8,673 bases of DNA from DASXMT01 sp035552655 (lineage in GTDB: Bacteria; Actinomycetota; Acidimicrobiia; Acidimicrobiales; RAAP-2), in NCBI GenBank assembly GCA_035552655.1, contig DASZLD010000108.1, positions 1 to 8,673 of the forward strand. The letters are read 5' to 3'. This document shows positions 1 to 6,648 of the stretch, one piece after another (the first letter of the stretch is position 1; each line of letters starts with the position of its first letter). The notes beneath the pieces are model-generated. The model was given only the letters and a program-made list of their open reading frames with translations. It did no database searches and was not told the origin of the DNA. Both the position numbers and the translations under genes were made by a program.

Positions 1-1760
1 CCCTCGCGCTTGAAGGGGAACACGCCGGCGGTAAAGGGGAAGTGACCGGGGAGGTGCTCCGATCGGAGCCAGCGCAACAATTCGCCGTGCTCGGTGACCC
101 GGGGCAGGGCCACTCGGGGAATGCGGTTCCCCGAAAGCGACGTCCGCCACAGCACCGGCTGCGTCGCAGTCGAGGGCGAGGCACCGTCATCCGACTCGAC
201 CGGCGTCAACGCGGTGCGGACGGTTTCCCACTCCTCGAGGAGCCGACGACCCTCGGGGTCGCGGGCCGCCTTGGTCTGCTCGGCCAGCATGGCCAGGTCG
301 CCTACCGCCGTCCCGTGTTCGTCGGCCATGGCCAACACCGAGTCGATCTGTTGGGCCCGACGGGCCTCGGTGGCCAGCTCAGCGGTGGTGGCGTGATAGC
401 GGTGCACGGTCTCGGCGATCTCGGCCAGATAGCGTCGCCTCGGGCCGGGGATGATGACCGACGCCTTGGTCGAAGCCCGGCCTGTGACCGTCGGCAACAC
501 CCCGCTGGTGGCCACCAACCCTGATCCGGCCAGGCGATCCCGCAGATGCTGGAAGAGGGCGGTGACGCCATCATCGTTGAAGCGAGAGGCGATGGTGCCG
601 AACACCGGCTCGCCGTCGTCGGGCCCGGGACCATGGTCACGGACCCACTGCCGCCGGACCTGGCGCAGGGCGTCGTCGGCTCCCCGACGGTCGAACTTGT
701 TGATGGCCACGACATCGGCCAGATCGAGCATGTCGATCTTCTCGAGTTGTGAGGCGGCGCCGTACTCCGGCGTCATCACGTAGAGGGAGAGGTCGGCGAT
801 GTCCACGATGGCGGCGTCGCCCTGACCGATACCGGGGGTCTCCACGATGACCAGGTCGAAGCCGGCGGCCCGGCAGGCCGCCACCACCTGGGGCAAGGGT
901 GGTGGGATCTCCGACACCGACCCCCGGGTGGCCAGCGAGCGGAAGTACACCTGAGGTGAGTCGATGGCGTTCATGCGGATGCGGTCCCCGAGAAGCGCCC
1001 CGCCCCCCCGGCGTCGGGTCGGGTCCACGGCCAGCACGGCGATCCGGAGCTTGTCCTCTTGATCCTGACGGAAGCGTCGAATGATCTCGTCGGTCAGCGA
1101 GGACTTTCCCGACCCACCGGTTCCGGTGACGCCCAGCACCGGTGCTCCCCGCCGTTGGGCTGTGGCCGCCATCTCCTCCAGGGCCACCGACCCGATGGAG
1201 CCCGCTTCGATGCCGGTGATGATCCGGGCCAGAGCTCCGGTGTCACCGCTGTAGAGCAGCTCCAGCGATGGCGGCGGTTCGGCGGACAGGTCCCGGTCGC
1301 ACTCCTCGATCAGCACGTTGATCATCCGGTCCAGCCCCAGTCGCTGCCCGTCGCTCGGAGCGAAGATCCGACGGACTCCATAGGCCTCCAGCTCGGCGAT
1401 CTCCTCGGGCACGATCACCCCACCGCCTCCGCCGTAGACGTGGATGTCACCTCGCCCCGAGGCTCGCAGCCGATCGACCAGGTACTTGAAGTACTCGACG
1501 TGGCCACCCTGGTAGGAGCTGATGGCCACCCCTTGGACATCCTCGGCGATCGCCGCGGCCACCACCTCGTCGACCGATCGGTTGTGGCCGAGGTGGACGA
1601 CTTCTGCCCCCTGGGCCTGGAGGAGCCGCCGCATGATGTTGATGGCCGCGTCGTGGCCGTCGAACAGGCTGGCTGCGGTGACGAATCGAACCGGGTGGGT
1701 CGGACGGTAGAGGGGGGTGTTCCCGTCGGCCCCGTCGGTGGCCGGACTGGGGGAGTTCAT
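1..1760 (-). CDS. icmF: Fused isobutyryl-CoA mutase IcmF, N-terminal 586 residues (3' end outside window)
   Basis: IcmF interconverts isobutyryl-CoA and n-butyryl-CoA with adenosylcobalamin and carries its own G-protein chaperone. The frame is open from the ATG at 1760 to base 1 with no stop. Visible order: B12-binding domain (about residues 22-155) with the cobalt-ligand motif DGHDAA (H36), SSYQGGH (81-87) and a GGGGG loop (110-114); then a MeaB-like GTPase with Walker A GTGGSGKSS (213-221), DPTRRRGGGALLGDRIRMN (246-264), ETPGIGQGD (307-315) and NKFD (354-357); then a linker; then the start of the mutase barrel, FPFTAGVFPFKRE, at the edge. This domain order is diagnostic of IcmF; separate methylmalonyl-CoA mutase subunits and stand-alone MeaB lack it. 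Family members are near 1,080-1,100 residues, so about 500 are missing here. Exact substrate (isobutyryl-, pivalyl- or a related acyl-CoA) cannot be settled, because part of the pocket is outside. The ATG sits one base after GGAGG, too close for a Shine-Dalgarno site, which fits leaderless initiation. Confidence 0.95.
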   Translation of the reverse strand, partial: MNSPSPATDGADGNTPLYRPTHPVRFVTAASLFDGHDAAINIMRRLLQAQGAEVVHLGHNRSVDEVVAAAIAEDVQGVAISSYQGGHVEYFKYLVDRLRASGRGDIHVYGGGGGVIVPEEIAELEAYGVRRIFAPSDGQRLGLDRMINVLIEECDRDLSAEPPPSLELLYSGDTGALARIITGIEAGSIGSVALEEMAATAQRRGAPVLGVTGTGGSGKSSLTDEIIRRFRQDQEDKLRIAVLAVDPTRRRGGGALLGDRIRMNAIDSPQVYFRSLATRGSVSEIPPPLPQVVAACRAAGFDLVIVETPGIGQGDAAIVDIADLSLYVMTPEYGAASQLEKIDMLDLADVVAINKFDRRGADDALRQVRRQWVRDHGPGPDDGEPVFGTIASRFNDDGVTALFQHLRDRLAGSGLVATSGVLPTVTGRASTKASVIIPGPRRRYLAEIAETVHRYHATTAELATEARRAQQIDSVLAMADEHGTAVGDLAMLAEQTKAARDPEGRRLLEEWETVRTALTPVESDDGASPSTATQPVLWRTSLSGNRIPRVALPRVTEHGELLRWLRSEHLPGHFPFTAGVFPFKRE

Positions 1761-1766
1761 CCCTCC

Positions 1767-1796
1767 ACAATAGTTGCACGTCCTACTAAATGTCCA
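1767..1796 (-). promoter_or_regulatory. icmF promoter: -35 TGGACA, 18-base spacer, -10 TATTGT
   Basis: Reading on the minus strand, TGGACA (1796-1791) matches the TTGACA consensus at five of six bases. It is followed by 18 bases and TATTGT (1772-1767), which fits TANNNT. Six bases (GGAGGG) then separate the box from the ATG at 1760, so the predicted transcription start is the A of the start codon. It lies after the stop of the upstream crotonase gene, so icmF probably has its own transcript as well as possible read-through. Confidence 0.65.
1771..1788. promoter_or_regulatory. Imperfect 18-base palindrome in the icmF promoter spacer, candidate operator
   Basis: On the minus strand the sequence is TAGTAGGACGTGCAACTA. 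Compared with its own reverse complement 14 of 18 positions agree, with a central ACGT and outer TAGT/ACTA arms. It fills the spacer and overlaps the last two bases of the -10 box, the usual place for a repressor of the TetR or GntR kind. No regulator gene is in the window, so the protein is unknown. Confidence 0.45.
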
Positions 1797-1829
1797 TGGC
1801 CCCTGTGGCCCACCGCTGGTCGATGACCG

Positions 1830-2885
1830 CTATGGGGCCGGTTCGATCTGATCCACCAGGTGCCAGGCCAGCGCCGTCTCCGCGTCGATGGTCGAGCCGG
1901 TGATGGCCATGAACGCCGTCCGCTGCCGGCCGATGCGACGGGGGAGGCTCACCGTCCCGCCCGCTCCCGGGATCAACCCCATGGGCACCTCGGGTAGCTG
2001 AAAGGTGGCGTCGGGTCGGGCCACCACCTGGGCCACGAAGGCGGGAAGCTCGGTGCCGGCCCCGACGCAGGCGCCGTGCACGACGGCCGTGGTCCGGGAC
2101 TTGCACCGAGCCAACCAGGGGCCGGCGCTCCGAGTGGTACGGATCACGTGGGCCGAGACGGGGTCCGGCACCGATCCGAACTCCGACAGGTCGCCACCGC
2201 TGCAGAAGGACGGTCCGGCCCCGGTGAGGGTGATCGACGTGATGGTGGGATCGGCTTCAGCCATCTGCAGCATGACCACCAGCTCGTCGCGCATGCGGGC
2301 GTCGTAGGCGTTGCGGACCTCCGGCCGATTGAGGGTCAACAGCAACGAGGAGCTCTGCCGCTGGGCCAGCACCGCCGGCTCGGATTGGTCTCGGTGTGGA
2401 ATCGGTCCTCGTCGGTCGATCCACTGACGATGGATGGGCCCCGACTGGAGCATGGAGTAGACGAACGATTCCGATACCAGGGCGTCGGTCATCGAGATGC
2501 CGGCGCTGAACCGCAGGAGCTGGGCCAGGGCGATCGCCGGTGCGGAGCTTTCCCCGACGGCCGAGCCGACGAGGGCGAGCACCCGGTCGATGTCGGCACT
2601 GCCGACCCACGGTCGCTCCGGAGCCACCGCCTCGGCCAACAGGATGTCGAAGTCGGGAGGTGCGGAGAGGTCGGCGCCGGCCCGGGCCACGCCCACGGTC
2701 ACACAGGGGAGGGGACGAACGACCTCGGCCACCGCGGCCAGCATCGGGTCATCGTCCACGGCGACGGCCAGCATGGGCCGATCGCTCAGGGGCCCGATGG
2801 CCTCGGGCGCCAGTCCGCCTTCGACCAGGGCCAGTGCGTCGCTGGCCGAGAGGATGCCCGGGAGCCCACCCGAGGAGCTGGTCAC
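1830..2885 (-). CDS. Enoyl-CoA hydratase/isomerase (crotonase) family protein with atypical N-terminal module
   Basis: Residues about 178-347 are a crotonase core: LTLNRPEVRNAYD (183-195), oxyanion-hole segment SFCSGGDL (226-233), second oxyanion segment GACVGAGTEL (271-280) and QLPEVPMGLIPGAGGT (296-311). Glu279 and Glu299 align with the two catalytic glutamates of mitochondrial enoyl-CoA hydratase (144 and 164), so it should be able to hydrate an enoyl-CoA. The ending is abrupt: normal members have roughly 60-70 more residues forming the C-terminal helices. Instead residues 113-159, before the core, look like that helical segment, and residues 36-86 look like a shrunken crotonase beta-region. 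I chose the GTG at 2885 (351 aa) because the frame has no other good start there and TACGTT lies six bases upstream. The open frame extends to 3029, but that part overlaps the amidohydrolase and has no family character. It follows the amidohydrolase by 25 bases, probably in one operon. Confidence 0.85.
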   Translation of the reverse strand: MTSSSGGLPGILSASDALALVEGGLAPEAIGPLSDRPMLAVAVDDDPMLAAVAEVVRPLPCVTVGVARAGADLSAPPDFDILLAEAVAPERPWVGSADIDRVLALVGSAVGESSAPAIALAQLLRFSAGISMTDALVSESFVYSMLQSGPIHRQWIDRRGPIPHRDQSEPAVLAQRQSSSLLLTLNRPEVRNAYDARMRDELVVMLQMAEADPTITSITLTGAGPSFCSGGDLSEFGSVPDPVSAHVIRTTRSAGPWLARCKSRTTAVVHGACVGAGTELPAFVAQVVARPDATFQLPEVPMGLIPGAGGTVSLPRRIGRQRTAFMAITGSTIDAETALAWHLVDQIEPAP

Positions 2886-2891
2886 CTCGAC

Positions 2892-2897
2892 AACGTA
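2892..2897 (-). promoter_or_regulatory. Candidate leaderless -10 box (TACGTT) for the crotonase gene
   Basis: TACGTT on the minus strand fits TANNNT and ends six bases before the GTG at 2885, the same geometry as at icmF. No credible -35 is seen. It lies in the 25-base gap after the amidohydrolase stop (2911-2913). There is no Shine-Dalgarno sequence before this GTG, so the box also supports the start choice. It could be chance. Confidence 0.35.
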
Positions 2898-2910
2898 CCG
2901 TCGGATCGGA

Positions 2911-4383
2911 TCAGGACCCGGCCAGGTACACGATCCGCCCGGCTCGGATGGTGGCGCGCACCAGGTGGCGGCCCAGTTCGGTTCGGGCCTCCGCCCAGGG
3001 CAGGGCCAGGAGACAGAGGTCGGCCGCACTGCCCGGCGACACGGTGCGGACGTTGCCTCCCGGGTCGGCGGGATGACCCAGGAACAGGTTCAGCGCCCGC
3101 TCCGGCGTCAGCCGTTCGTCCCGCCCGATCTGGTGACCGAGGGCGGTCCGTCTGGTGACGGCGGCCGACATGGCAGACCAGGGATCGGGCTGGCCGAACG
3201 GGGCGTCGGTGCTTCCCGCCAGCGGGATCCCAGCGCGGTCCCAGGCCCGAAGCCGGTACAGCCATTCCTGGTCGGCAAGGTCCACGTCCCGGCGGTACCG
3301 GTCTCCGTGCTCGGCGATGAACCCCGGCTGGGTGACCACGGTGACCGGGAGCGGTCTGATGAGGTCGATGACTTCGGGCGGAGCAACGCTGGCGTGCTCG
3401 ATGCGATGGGGGCCGCCGCCCGCCATCGACAGGGCGGTGGCCGCCAGCACCAGGCTCTCCCGGGTGACCACGTGGAGGGCCGCACCGCGCCGTCCGGCGG
3501 CGCGGATGGAGGCGACCAGCGTGTCGAGAGCGGGGAGCTGTCGGTCCTCGAGCATCAGCTTCACCGCACCAGTGGAGACCGGCCCACCGGTCCGCACCGG
3601 AAGGGCGTCCCCCAACATGAGCACGGACTGGTGGAGCTCCCCGTCGCTCACCGCACCTTCGATGGCGGCTAGCTCCTCGGGCCCATTGGACGCCGTGGCG
3701 TCGGTCACCCCGGTCACGCCGTAGCGGGACAATCGGTCCGAGGTTGCCGCCAGCGAGGGCAGGTCACCGGGAAGACCCCGGCGGAACACAGCGTCGGCGC
3801 CGTACAAGGCGCCGGTGGGCCGGTCATCGGCACCGATCTCGACGCCCGGTGCGCTCGGCGTTGCCCGGGTGAGGCCCAATGCTTCCAGCCCGCTCCGGTT
3901 CACCACCCACTGGTGGCCGCTGCGATGCTGGATCCGCACCGGTCGCCACCGATGCTCTCCCAACAGGTCGTCGAGCCCGTCGGCCGTAAGCGGGCCGGTG
4001 ACCGATTCGTCGTAGCCGTATCCCCGGAGCCAGGTGGAAGGGGATGCATCCCTTTCCAGGTCGCCCAAGGCCGCGGCCAGGGTGACGGCCAGGGTCGATC
4101 GGTCCTGTACCGACGGAGGGCCGCACAAGATCGAGTGATCCCGGGCGGCCAGGCTGAACAGATGGATGTGATGGTCGTGAAGCCCGGGGAGGAGCGCCCC
4201 GCCACCGCCGTCGAGCACGTCGGTCCCCCGGGTGCTGGAGCCGAAGGCCGTGGCCTCCACCGACACAATTCGGCCGCGTTCGATGTGGACGGTGCATCCC
4301 GGGCGCCCTCCCACTTCGACGTCGACCACGGTGAGGTCGGCCGTGGGCTCCGAGAGGTCGCCGGGTTCGGTCGAACCGTTCAC
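2911..4383 (-). CDS. Amidohydrolase, YtcJ-like (Amidohydro_3 family)
   Basis: A 490-residue metal-dependent hydrolase of the amidohydrolase superfamily, expected in the cytoplasm (no signal peptide or membrane segment seen). An N-terminal beta-sandwich strand region (16-58) leads into PGLHDHHIH (66-74), whose H72-x-H74 is the metal-binding HxH. Further metal-site candidates are K275 in TGAVKLML (likely the carboxylated lysine), H304 in ALHVVTRE, H330 in HRIEHAS and D393 in GSTDAPFG. The C-terminal strands (RATIRAGRIVY) close the sandwich. Length is a little below typical YtcJ proteins (about 530). Such enzymes hydrolyse amides, N-acyl groups or cyclic amides, but the substrate cannot be read from sequence. 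The GTG start at 4383 overlaps the CoA-transferase stop as GTGA, so the two are translationally coupled. The neighbours suggest release or ring opening of an acid that is then handled as a CoA thioester. Confidence 0.88.
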   Translation of the reverse strand: MNGSTEPGDLSEPTADLTVVDVEVGGRPGCTVHIERGRIVSVEATAFGSSTRGTDVLDGGGGALLPGLHDHHIHLFSLAARDHSILCGPPSVQDRSTLAVTLAAALGDLERDASPSTWLRGYGYDESVTGPLTADGLDDLLGEHRWRPVRIQHRSGHQWVVNRSGLEALGLTRATPSAPGVEIGADDRPTGALYGADAVFRRGLPGDLPSLAATSDRLSRYGVTGVTDATASNGPEELAAIEGAVSDGELHQSVLMLGDALPVRTGGPVSTGAVKLMLEDRQLPALDTLVASIRAAGRRGAALHVVTRESLVLAATALSMAGGGPHRIEHASVAPPEVIDLIRPLPVTVVTQPGFIAEHGDRYRRDVDLADQEWLYRLRAWDRAGIPLAGSTDAPFGQPDPWSAMSAAVTRRTALGHQIGRDERLTPERALNLFLGHPADPGGNVRTVSPGSAADLCLLALPWAEARTELGRHLVRATIRAGRIVYLAGS

Positions 4384-6002
4384 AGCTCGGCCAGGACAGC
4401 GTCGGTGTCCGCCCCCATCACCGCTGCCGTCCGGGTCGGGGTCCTGCTCCGTGGTGGCGCCACCGAACCGATATCACCCGGTTGTGCCGGTCGCCCTCGT
4501 CGCCCGTAGGACAGCACGTGGCCCACCACCTCGCGCATGGCGATGTCCGTCGTCCCGCTGGTGCCGCCGGCTACGGCGGCGAGGGTGGCCACGGCGGCGT
4601 GCAGTCCGGTGATGGGGTCGGCAGCAGCATCGGCACAGAACAAAGGAGGACTTCCCTCGTCCTCGCCAGTGATCAAGCCGGCGGCGGCCGCGGCGTCGTC
4701 GCCCAAGGCCACCCGGTTTCGCCATGGCCCAACCCGTCCGTAGCCGGTGATGCTGATCCAGGCCTGATGCGGCTGGGCATGGATGCCGAGCTGCTCGAGC
4801 GCCCGGGGGCGTGACGCCTCGATGACCACGTCGGCTGCAGCCACCAGGGCCGGGAAGGGCCCGGTGGCGGCCACGGGCGTGATCACGCTCTCCTTCCCTC
4901 CCTGCAGCAGGTCGAAGAACGCGGGCGGCCCGTGCCGGGCGGGGTCGAGACGCCTCGGATCCTCCACCTTGACCACCCGACAGCCGGCGGCGACCAGCAG
5001 CGAGGCCGCCAGCGGACCGGCCCACAGGGCCGAGAGATCGACCACCAACGGTCGCATGGGCGAAGCATGGCGGGTCGGACCGAGCTGGTCCAGGTCGCTG
5101 AGCACCCGAGGCGGCGGCGGAGACAGTGCGGTTCCGTCGTGCAGCCAGGGTGCCGGTGGCCACTGCTGACCCCGGACTTGGTACTGCTCGTCGGCCTGGT
5201 CGGGGCGGCCGGTCACGCCCACCACGCCCACCACGGCCACCGGGAGGCCCAACAGCTGGGCACGATCGGCGATGGGTTCCGCCGCACATCGCTGGACGAA
5301 CGATGTCACCGAGGCCCAATGGTCGCTTCCCACCTCTCCCTCCAACCAGGCGGGAAGCAATTCGAGGTCGGAGTCCCGGCTCAAGTTCACCGCCAGCCAG
5401 CCGTCGGTCGCAGCCACCAGGTGACACGCCCCACCGTTGGAGACGGCGCCGTTCCGGTGGTGCCCGAAGTGGGCCGCCCGCTCGCCGAGCAGAGCCGCCC
5501 CGTCCAGGGAAAGGGGGACACCCCGGGCTGCGGCCAGGAGCCGGAAGGCCAGGGCCGCGCCGTCGAGGCAGGTGGCCACATCGCCCGGCGCCAGCAGGGG
5601 AGGTCCGTCGGCTCGTCCGGTCAGGCCCATGGCCCCCGAGGACGCCCACGAGCGGGCCGGGGACGGACTGGGAGCGGCATGGATCACGGGATAGGAGGCG
5701 TCCCTCAGCGAACCAGTCGAGTCCACGGCGGCGACAACGGGCAGCCGGGCCAGGGTTTTGGCGGCTACCGCCCTCTTGAACAGGAGCTTTCCCCGGTCGA
5801 GGTCCCGGAACTCGGCCTCAACCGGGTCGGAGGACGAGCCCGGCACCCGGATGACTTCGGCTCCGAGCAGCGCCAGCAGGTGGCCGGCATAGGCGCAGGC
5901 GAAGTCCTGGCCCACCTCCAAGAAGCGGATGCCGACGAGAGGGAGCCCTGCTGACGGAATGACACCGGGGCCCATGGCCGATGGGCTGCTTCGGGAGGGC
6001 AT
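4380..6002 (-). CDS. CaiB/BaiF-type (family III) CoA-transferase with two modules
   Basis: A 540-residue protein with two CaiB-like modules. Module 1 (about 22-310) has the Rossmann start VGIRFLEVGQ, LLALLGAEVIRV (42-53) and the aspartate region GDVATCLDGAALAF (D141). Module 2 (316-540) restarts with RPLVVDLSALWAGPLAASLL, GCRVVKVEDPRRLDP (340-354), the GGKESVI loop, GYGRVGP (420-426) and ADPITGLHAA (D462), and ends in the family-typical DTDAVLAEL. D141 and D462 align with the catalytic aspartate of formyl-CoA transferase (D169). Module 2 lacks most of the usual C-terminal arm; module 1 lacks clear CoA-loop residues. Family III enzymes move CoA between carboxylic acids, and some members are racemases or isomerases. 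Here it could activate the pathway acid or act as an epimerase. The ATG at 6002 has no Shine-Dalgarno but has TAGCGT seven bases upstream; an in-frame ATG at 5975 is the alternative. It is first in the minus-strand operon. Confidence 0.85.
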   Translation of the reverse strand: MPSRSSPSAMGPGVIPSAGLPLVGIRFLEVGQDFACAYAGHLLALLGAEVIRVPGSSSDPVEAEFRDLDRGKLLFKRAVAAKTLARLPVVAAVDSTGSLRDASYPVIHAAPSPSPARSWASSGAMGLTGRADGPPLLAPGDVATCLDGAALAFRLLAAARGVPLSLDGAALLGERAAHFGHHRNGAVSNGGACHLVAATDGWLAVNLSRDSDLELLPAWLEGEVGSDHWASVTSFVQRCAAEPIADRAQLLGLPVAVVGVVGVTGRPDQADEQYQVRGQQWPPAPWLHDGTALSPPPPRVLSDLDQLGPTRHASPMRPLVVDLSALWAGPLAASLLVAAGCRVVKVEDPRRLDPARHGPPAFFDLLQGGKESVITPVAATGPFPALVAAADVVIEASRPRALEQLGIHAQPHQAWISITGYGRVGPWRNRVALGDDAAAAAGLITGEDEGSPPLFCADAAADPITGLHAAVATLAAVAGGTSGTTDIAMREVVGHVLSYGRRGRPAQPGDIGSVAPPRSRTPTRTAAVMGADTDAVLAEL

Positions 6003-6009
6003 GGCGCCA

Positions 6010-6015
6010 ACGCTA
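6010..6015 (-). promoter_or_regulatory. Candidate leaderless -10 box (TAGCGT) for the CoA-transferase operon
   Basis: TAGCGT on the minus strand fits TANNNT and ends seven bases before the ATG at 6002, placing the transcript start at or next to the start codon. The -35 region (CTCTGG at 17 bases) is poor. The absence of a ribosome-binding sequence before this ATG agrees with a leaderless message. Confidence 0.45.
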
Positions 6016-6107
6016 GAGAAGTTTGGCCAGGGCCAGAGCGCCGCACCTCCAGGCCCAGCAGACGCCCCAGCGAATGCCCCCTCTCGGCGCGTCGGGCCTC
6101 CCGGTCA

Positions 6108-6113
6108 TAGGGT
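6108..6113 (+). promoter_or_regulatory. Weak candidate -10 box (TAGGGT) for the cupin-P450 operon
   Basis: TAGGGT fits TANNNT and would give a transcript starting near 6120 with a leader of about 70 bases, in contrast to the leaderless units nearby. There is no recognisable -35. TATCCA at 6135-6140 is an equally possible alternative. Confidence 0.25.
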
Positions 6114-6179
6114 GATGTCCGAGACCTTCGAAGCTATCCATGCCGGGTCAACGAGCCAGAGCCCGAGAGCCGAGCCAAC

Positions 6180-6185
6180 GAGGAG
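6180..6185 (+). promoter_or_regulatory. Ribosome-binding site GAGGAG deciding the cupin start
   Basis: GAGGAG four bases before the ATG at 6190 is the best Shine-Dalgarno sequence before any gene in the window. It selects this ATG over the in-frame upstream ATGs at 5929 and 6115. Confidence 0.7.
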
Positions 6186-6189
6186 TGCC

Positions 6190-6648
6190 ATGACAACGAC
6201 CGAGTCCATCCCCAGTGCCGTCCATATCGGTGCGTCCGACCTGCCCTTCGTCGATATCGGCGACGGAAGCAAGTTGAAGGTCATCCAGGTGAAAGAGGAG
6301 GAGGGCCTCTGGATCGTGGAGAACATTTTCCAGAGTGGCTATGAGGTGCAGACCCACCGCCATACCGGTCCGGTCTACGCCTACACCGTGTCGGGGGCGT
6401 GGAAGTACAAGGAGTATGAGTACGTCAACCGGCAGGGATCGTTCCTCTACGAGCCGGCCGGTTCGGTGCACACGCTCCAGTGCGTCGAAGACAACACCCA
6501 GGTCTGGTTCCAGATGTACGGCGCCAACCTCAACCTGGACGCCAGCGGCAATATCGAGAGCGTCTTCGACGGGCCCGGGTCCCTGGCCGCCTATTACGCG
6601 CTGTGCGAGGCCGAGGGCCTGCCCCGACCCAACGTCTTGGCCAGCTGA
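6190..6648 (+). CDS. Cupin protein of the 2,4'-dihydroxyacetophenone dioxygenase family
   Basis: A 152-residue single-domain cupin. Motif 1 carries H56-R-H58 (QTHRHTGPVYAYTVSG) with acidic candidates E75 and E77 in KYKEYEY; motif 2 carries H94 (YEPAGSVHTL). The 36-residue step from H58 to H94 and the aromatic-rich middle resemble 2,4'-dihydroxyacetophenone dioxygenase, an iron enzyme that cleaves the C-C bond next to a ketone in a hydroxyacetophenone. ChrR-type anti-sigma cupins are a more distant alternative. The metal site looks complete, so it is likely an oxygenase or other metal enzyme, but the true substrate is inferred only from family. The stop codon shares its A with the P450 ATG (TGATG), so both proteins are probably made together and act on one compound. 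Confidence 0.8.
   Translation: MTTTESIPSAVHIGASDLPFVDIGDGSKLKVIQVKEEEGLWIVENIFQSGYEVQTHRHTGPVYAYTVSGAWKYKEYEYVNRQGSFLYEPAGSVHTLQCVEDNTQVWFQMYGANLNLDASGNIESVFDGPGSLAAYYALCEAEGLPRPNVLAS

Larger units (their letters stand above)
6003..6189. other. Divergent intergenic region between the CoA-transferase and cupin-P450 units
   Basis: These 187 bases separate two divergent transcription units and should hold both promoters. Apart from the -10-like boxes and ribosome site listed separately, I see a short palindrome CTTCGAAG (6126-6133) and a run of GAGCC words (6158-6179) in the expected cupin leader. An upstream in-frame ATG at 6115 would add 25 residues to the cupin but lacks a ribosome site and family support. 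No tRNA or other RNA gene is evident. Confidence 0.6.

Noticed and set aside
1059..1826. Long plus-strand open frame (255 codons) across icmF
   Set aside because: It is antisense to a continuous IcmF frame with all family motifs; low-complexity Arg/Gly/Asp-rich translation typical of the opposite strand of GC-rich genes.
2886..3029. N-terminal extension of the crotonase into the amidohydrolase gene
   Set aside because: The extra 48 residues are Trp/Pro/Arg-rich out-of-frame translation of the conserved amidohydrolase C-terminus; the GTG at 2885 is better supported.
2076..3672. Plus-strand open frames of 360 and 391 codons across the crotonase and amidohydrolase genes
   Set aside because: Translations are Arg/Gly/Pro-rich with no recognisable family, while the minus strand encodes clear enzymes with catalytic residues.
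4932..5954. Plus-strand open frame of 340 codons opposite the CoA-transferase
   Set aside because: Shadow of the CaiB-type gene; no family features and no ribosome site.
6126..6133. Palindrome CTTCGAAG in the divergent intergenic region
   Set aside because: Eight bases is too short to call an operator without a promoter firmly placed beside it or a second copy.
6158..6179. Repeated GAGCC words in the cupin leader
   Set aside because: Units are short, unevenly spaced and imperfect; no clear structure or riboswitch fold.
5929..6189. N-terminal extension of the cupin from ATG at 5929 or 6115
   Set aside because: Would overlap the divergent CoA-transferase start or lack a ribosome site; the ATG at 6190 has GAGGAG and gives the normal cupin start.
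6480..6647. Upstream extension of the P450 frame inside the cupin gene
   Set aside because: Arg/Gln/Gly-rich out-of-frame translation of the cupin; the ATG at 6648 gives a normal P450 N-terminus.
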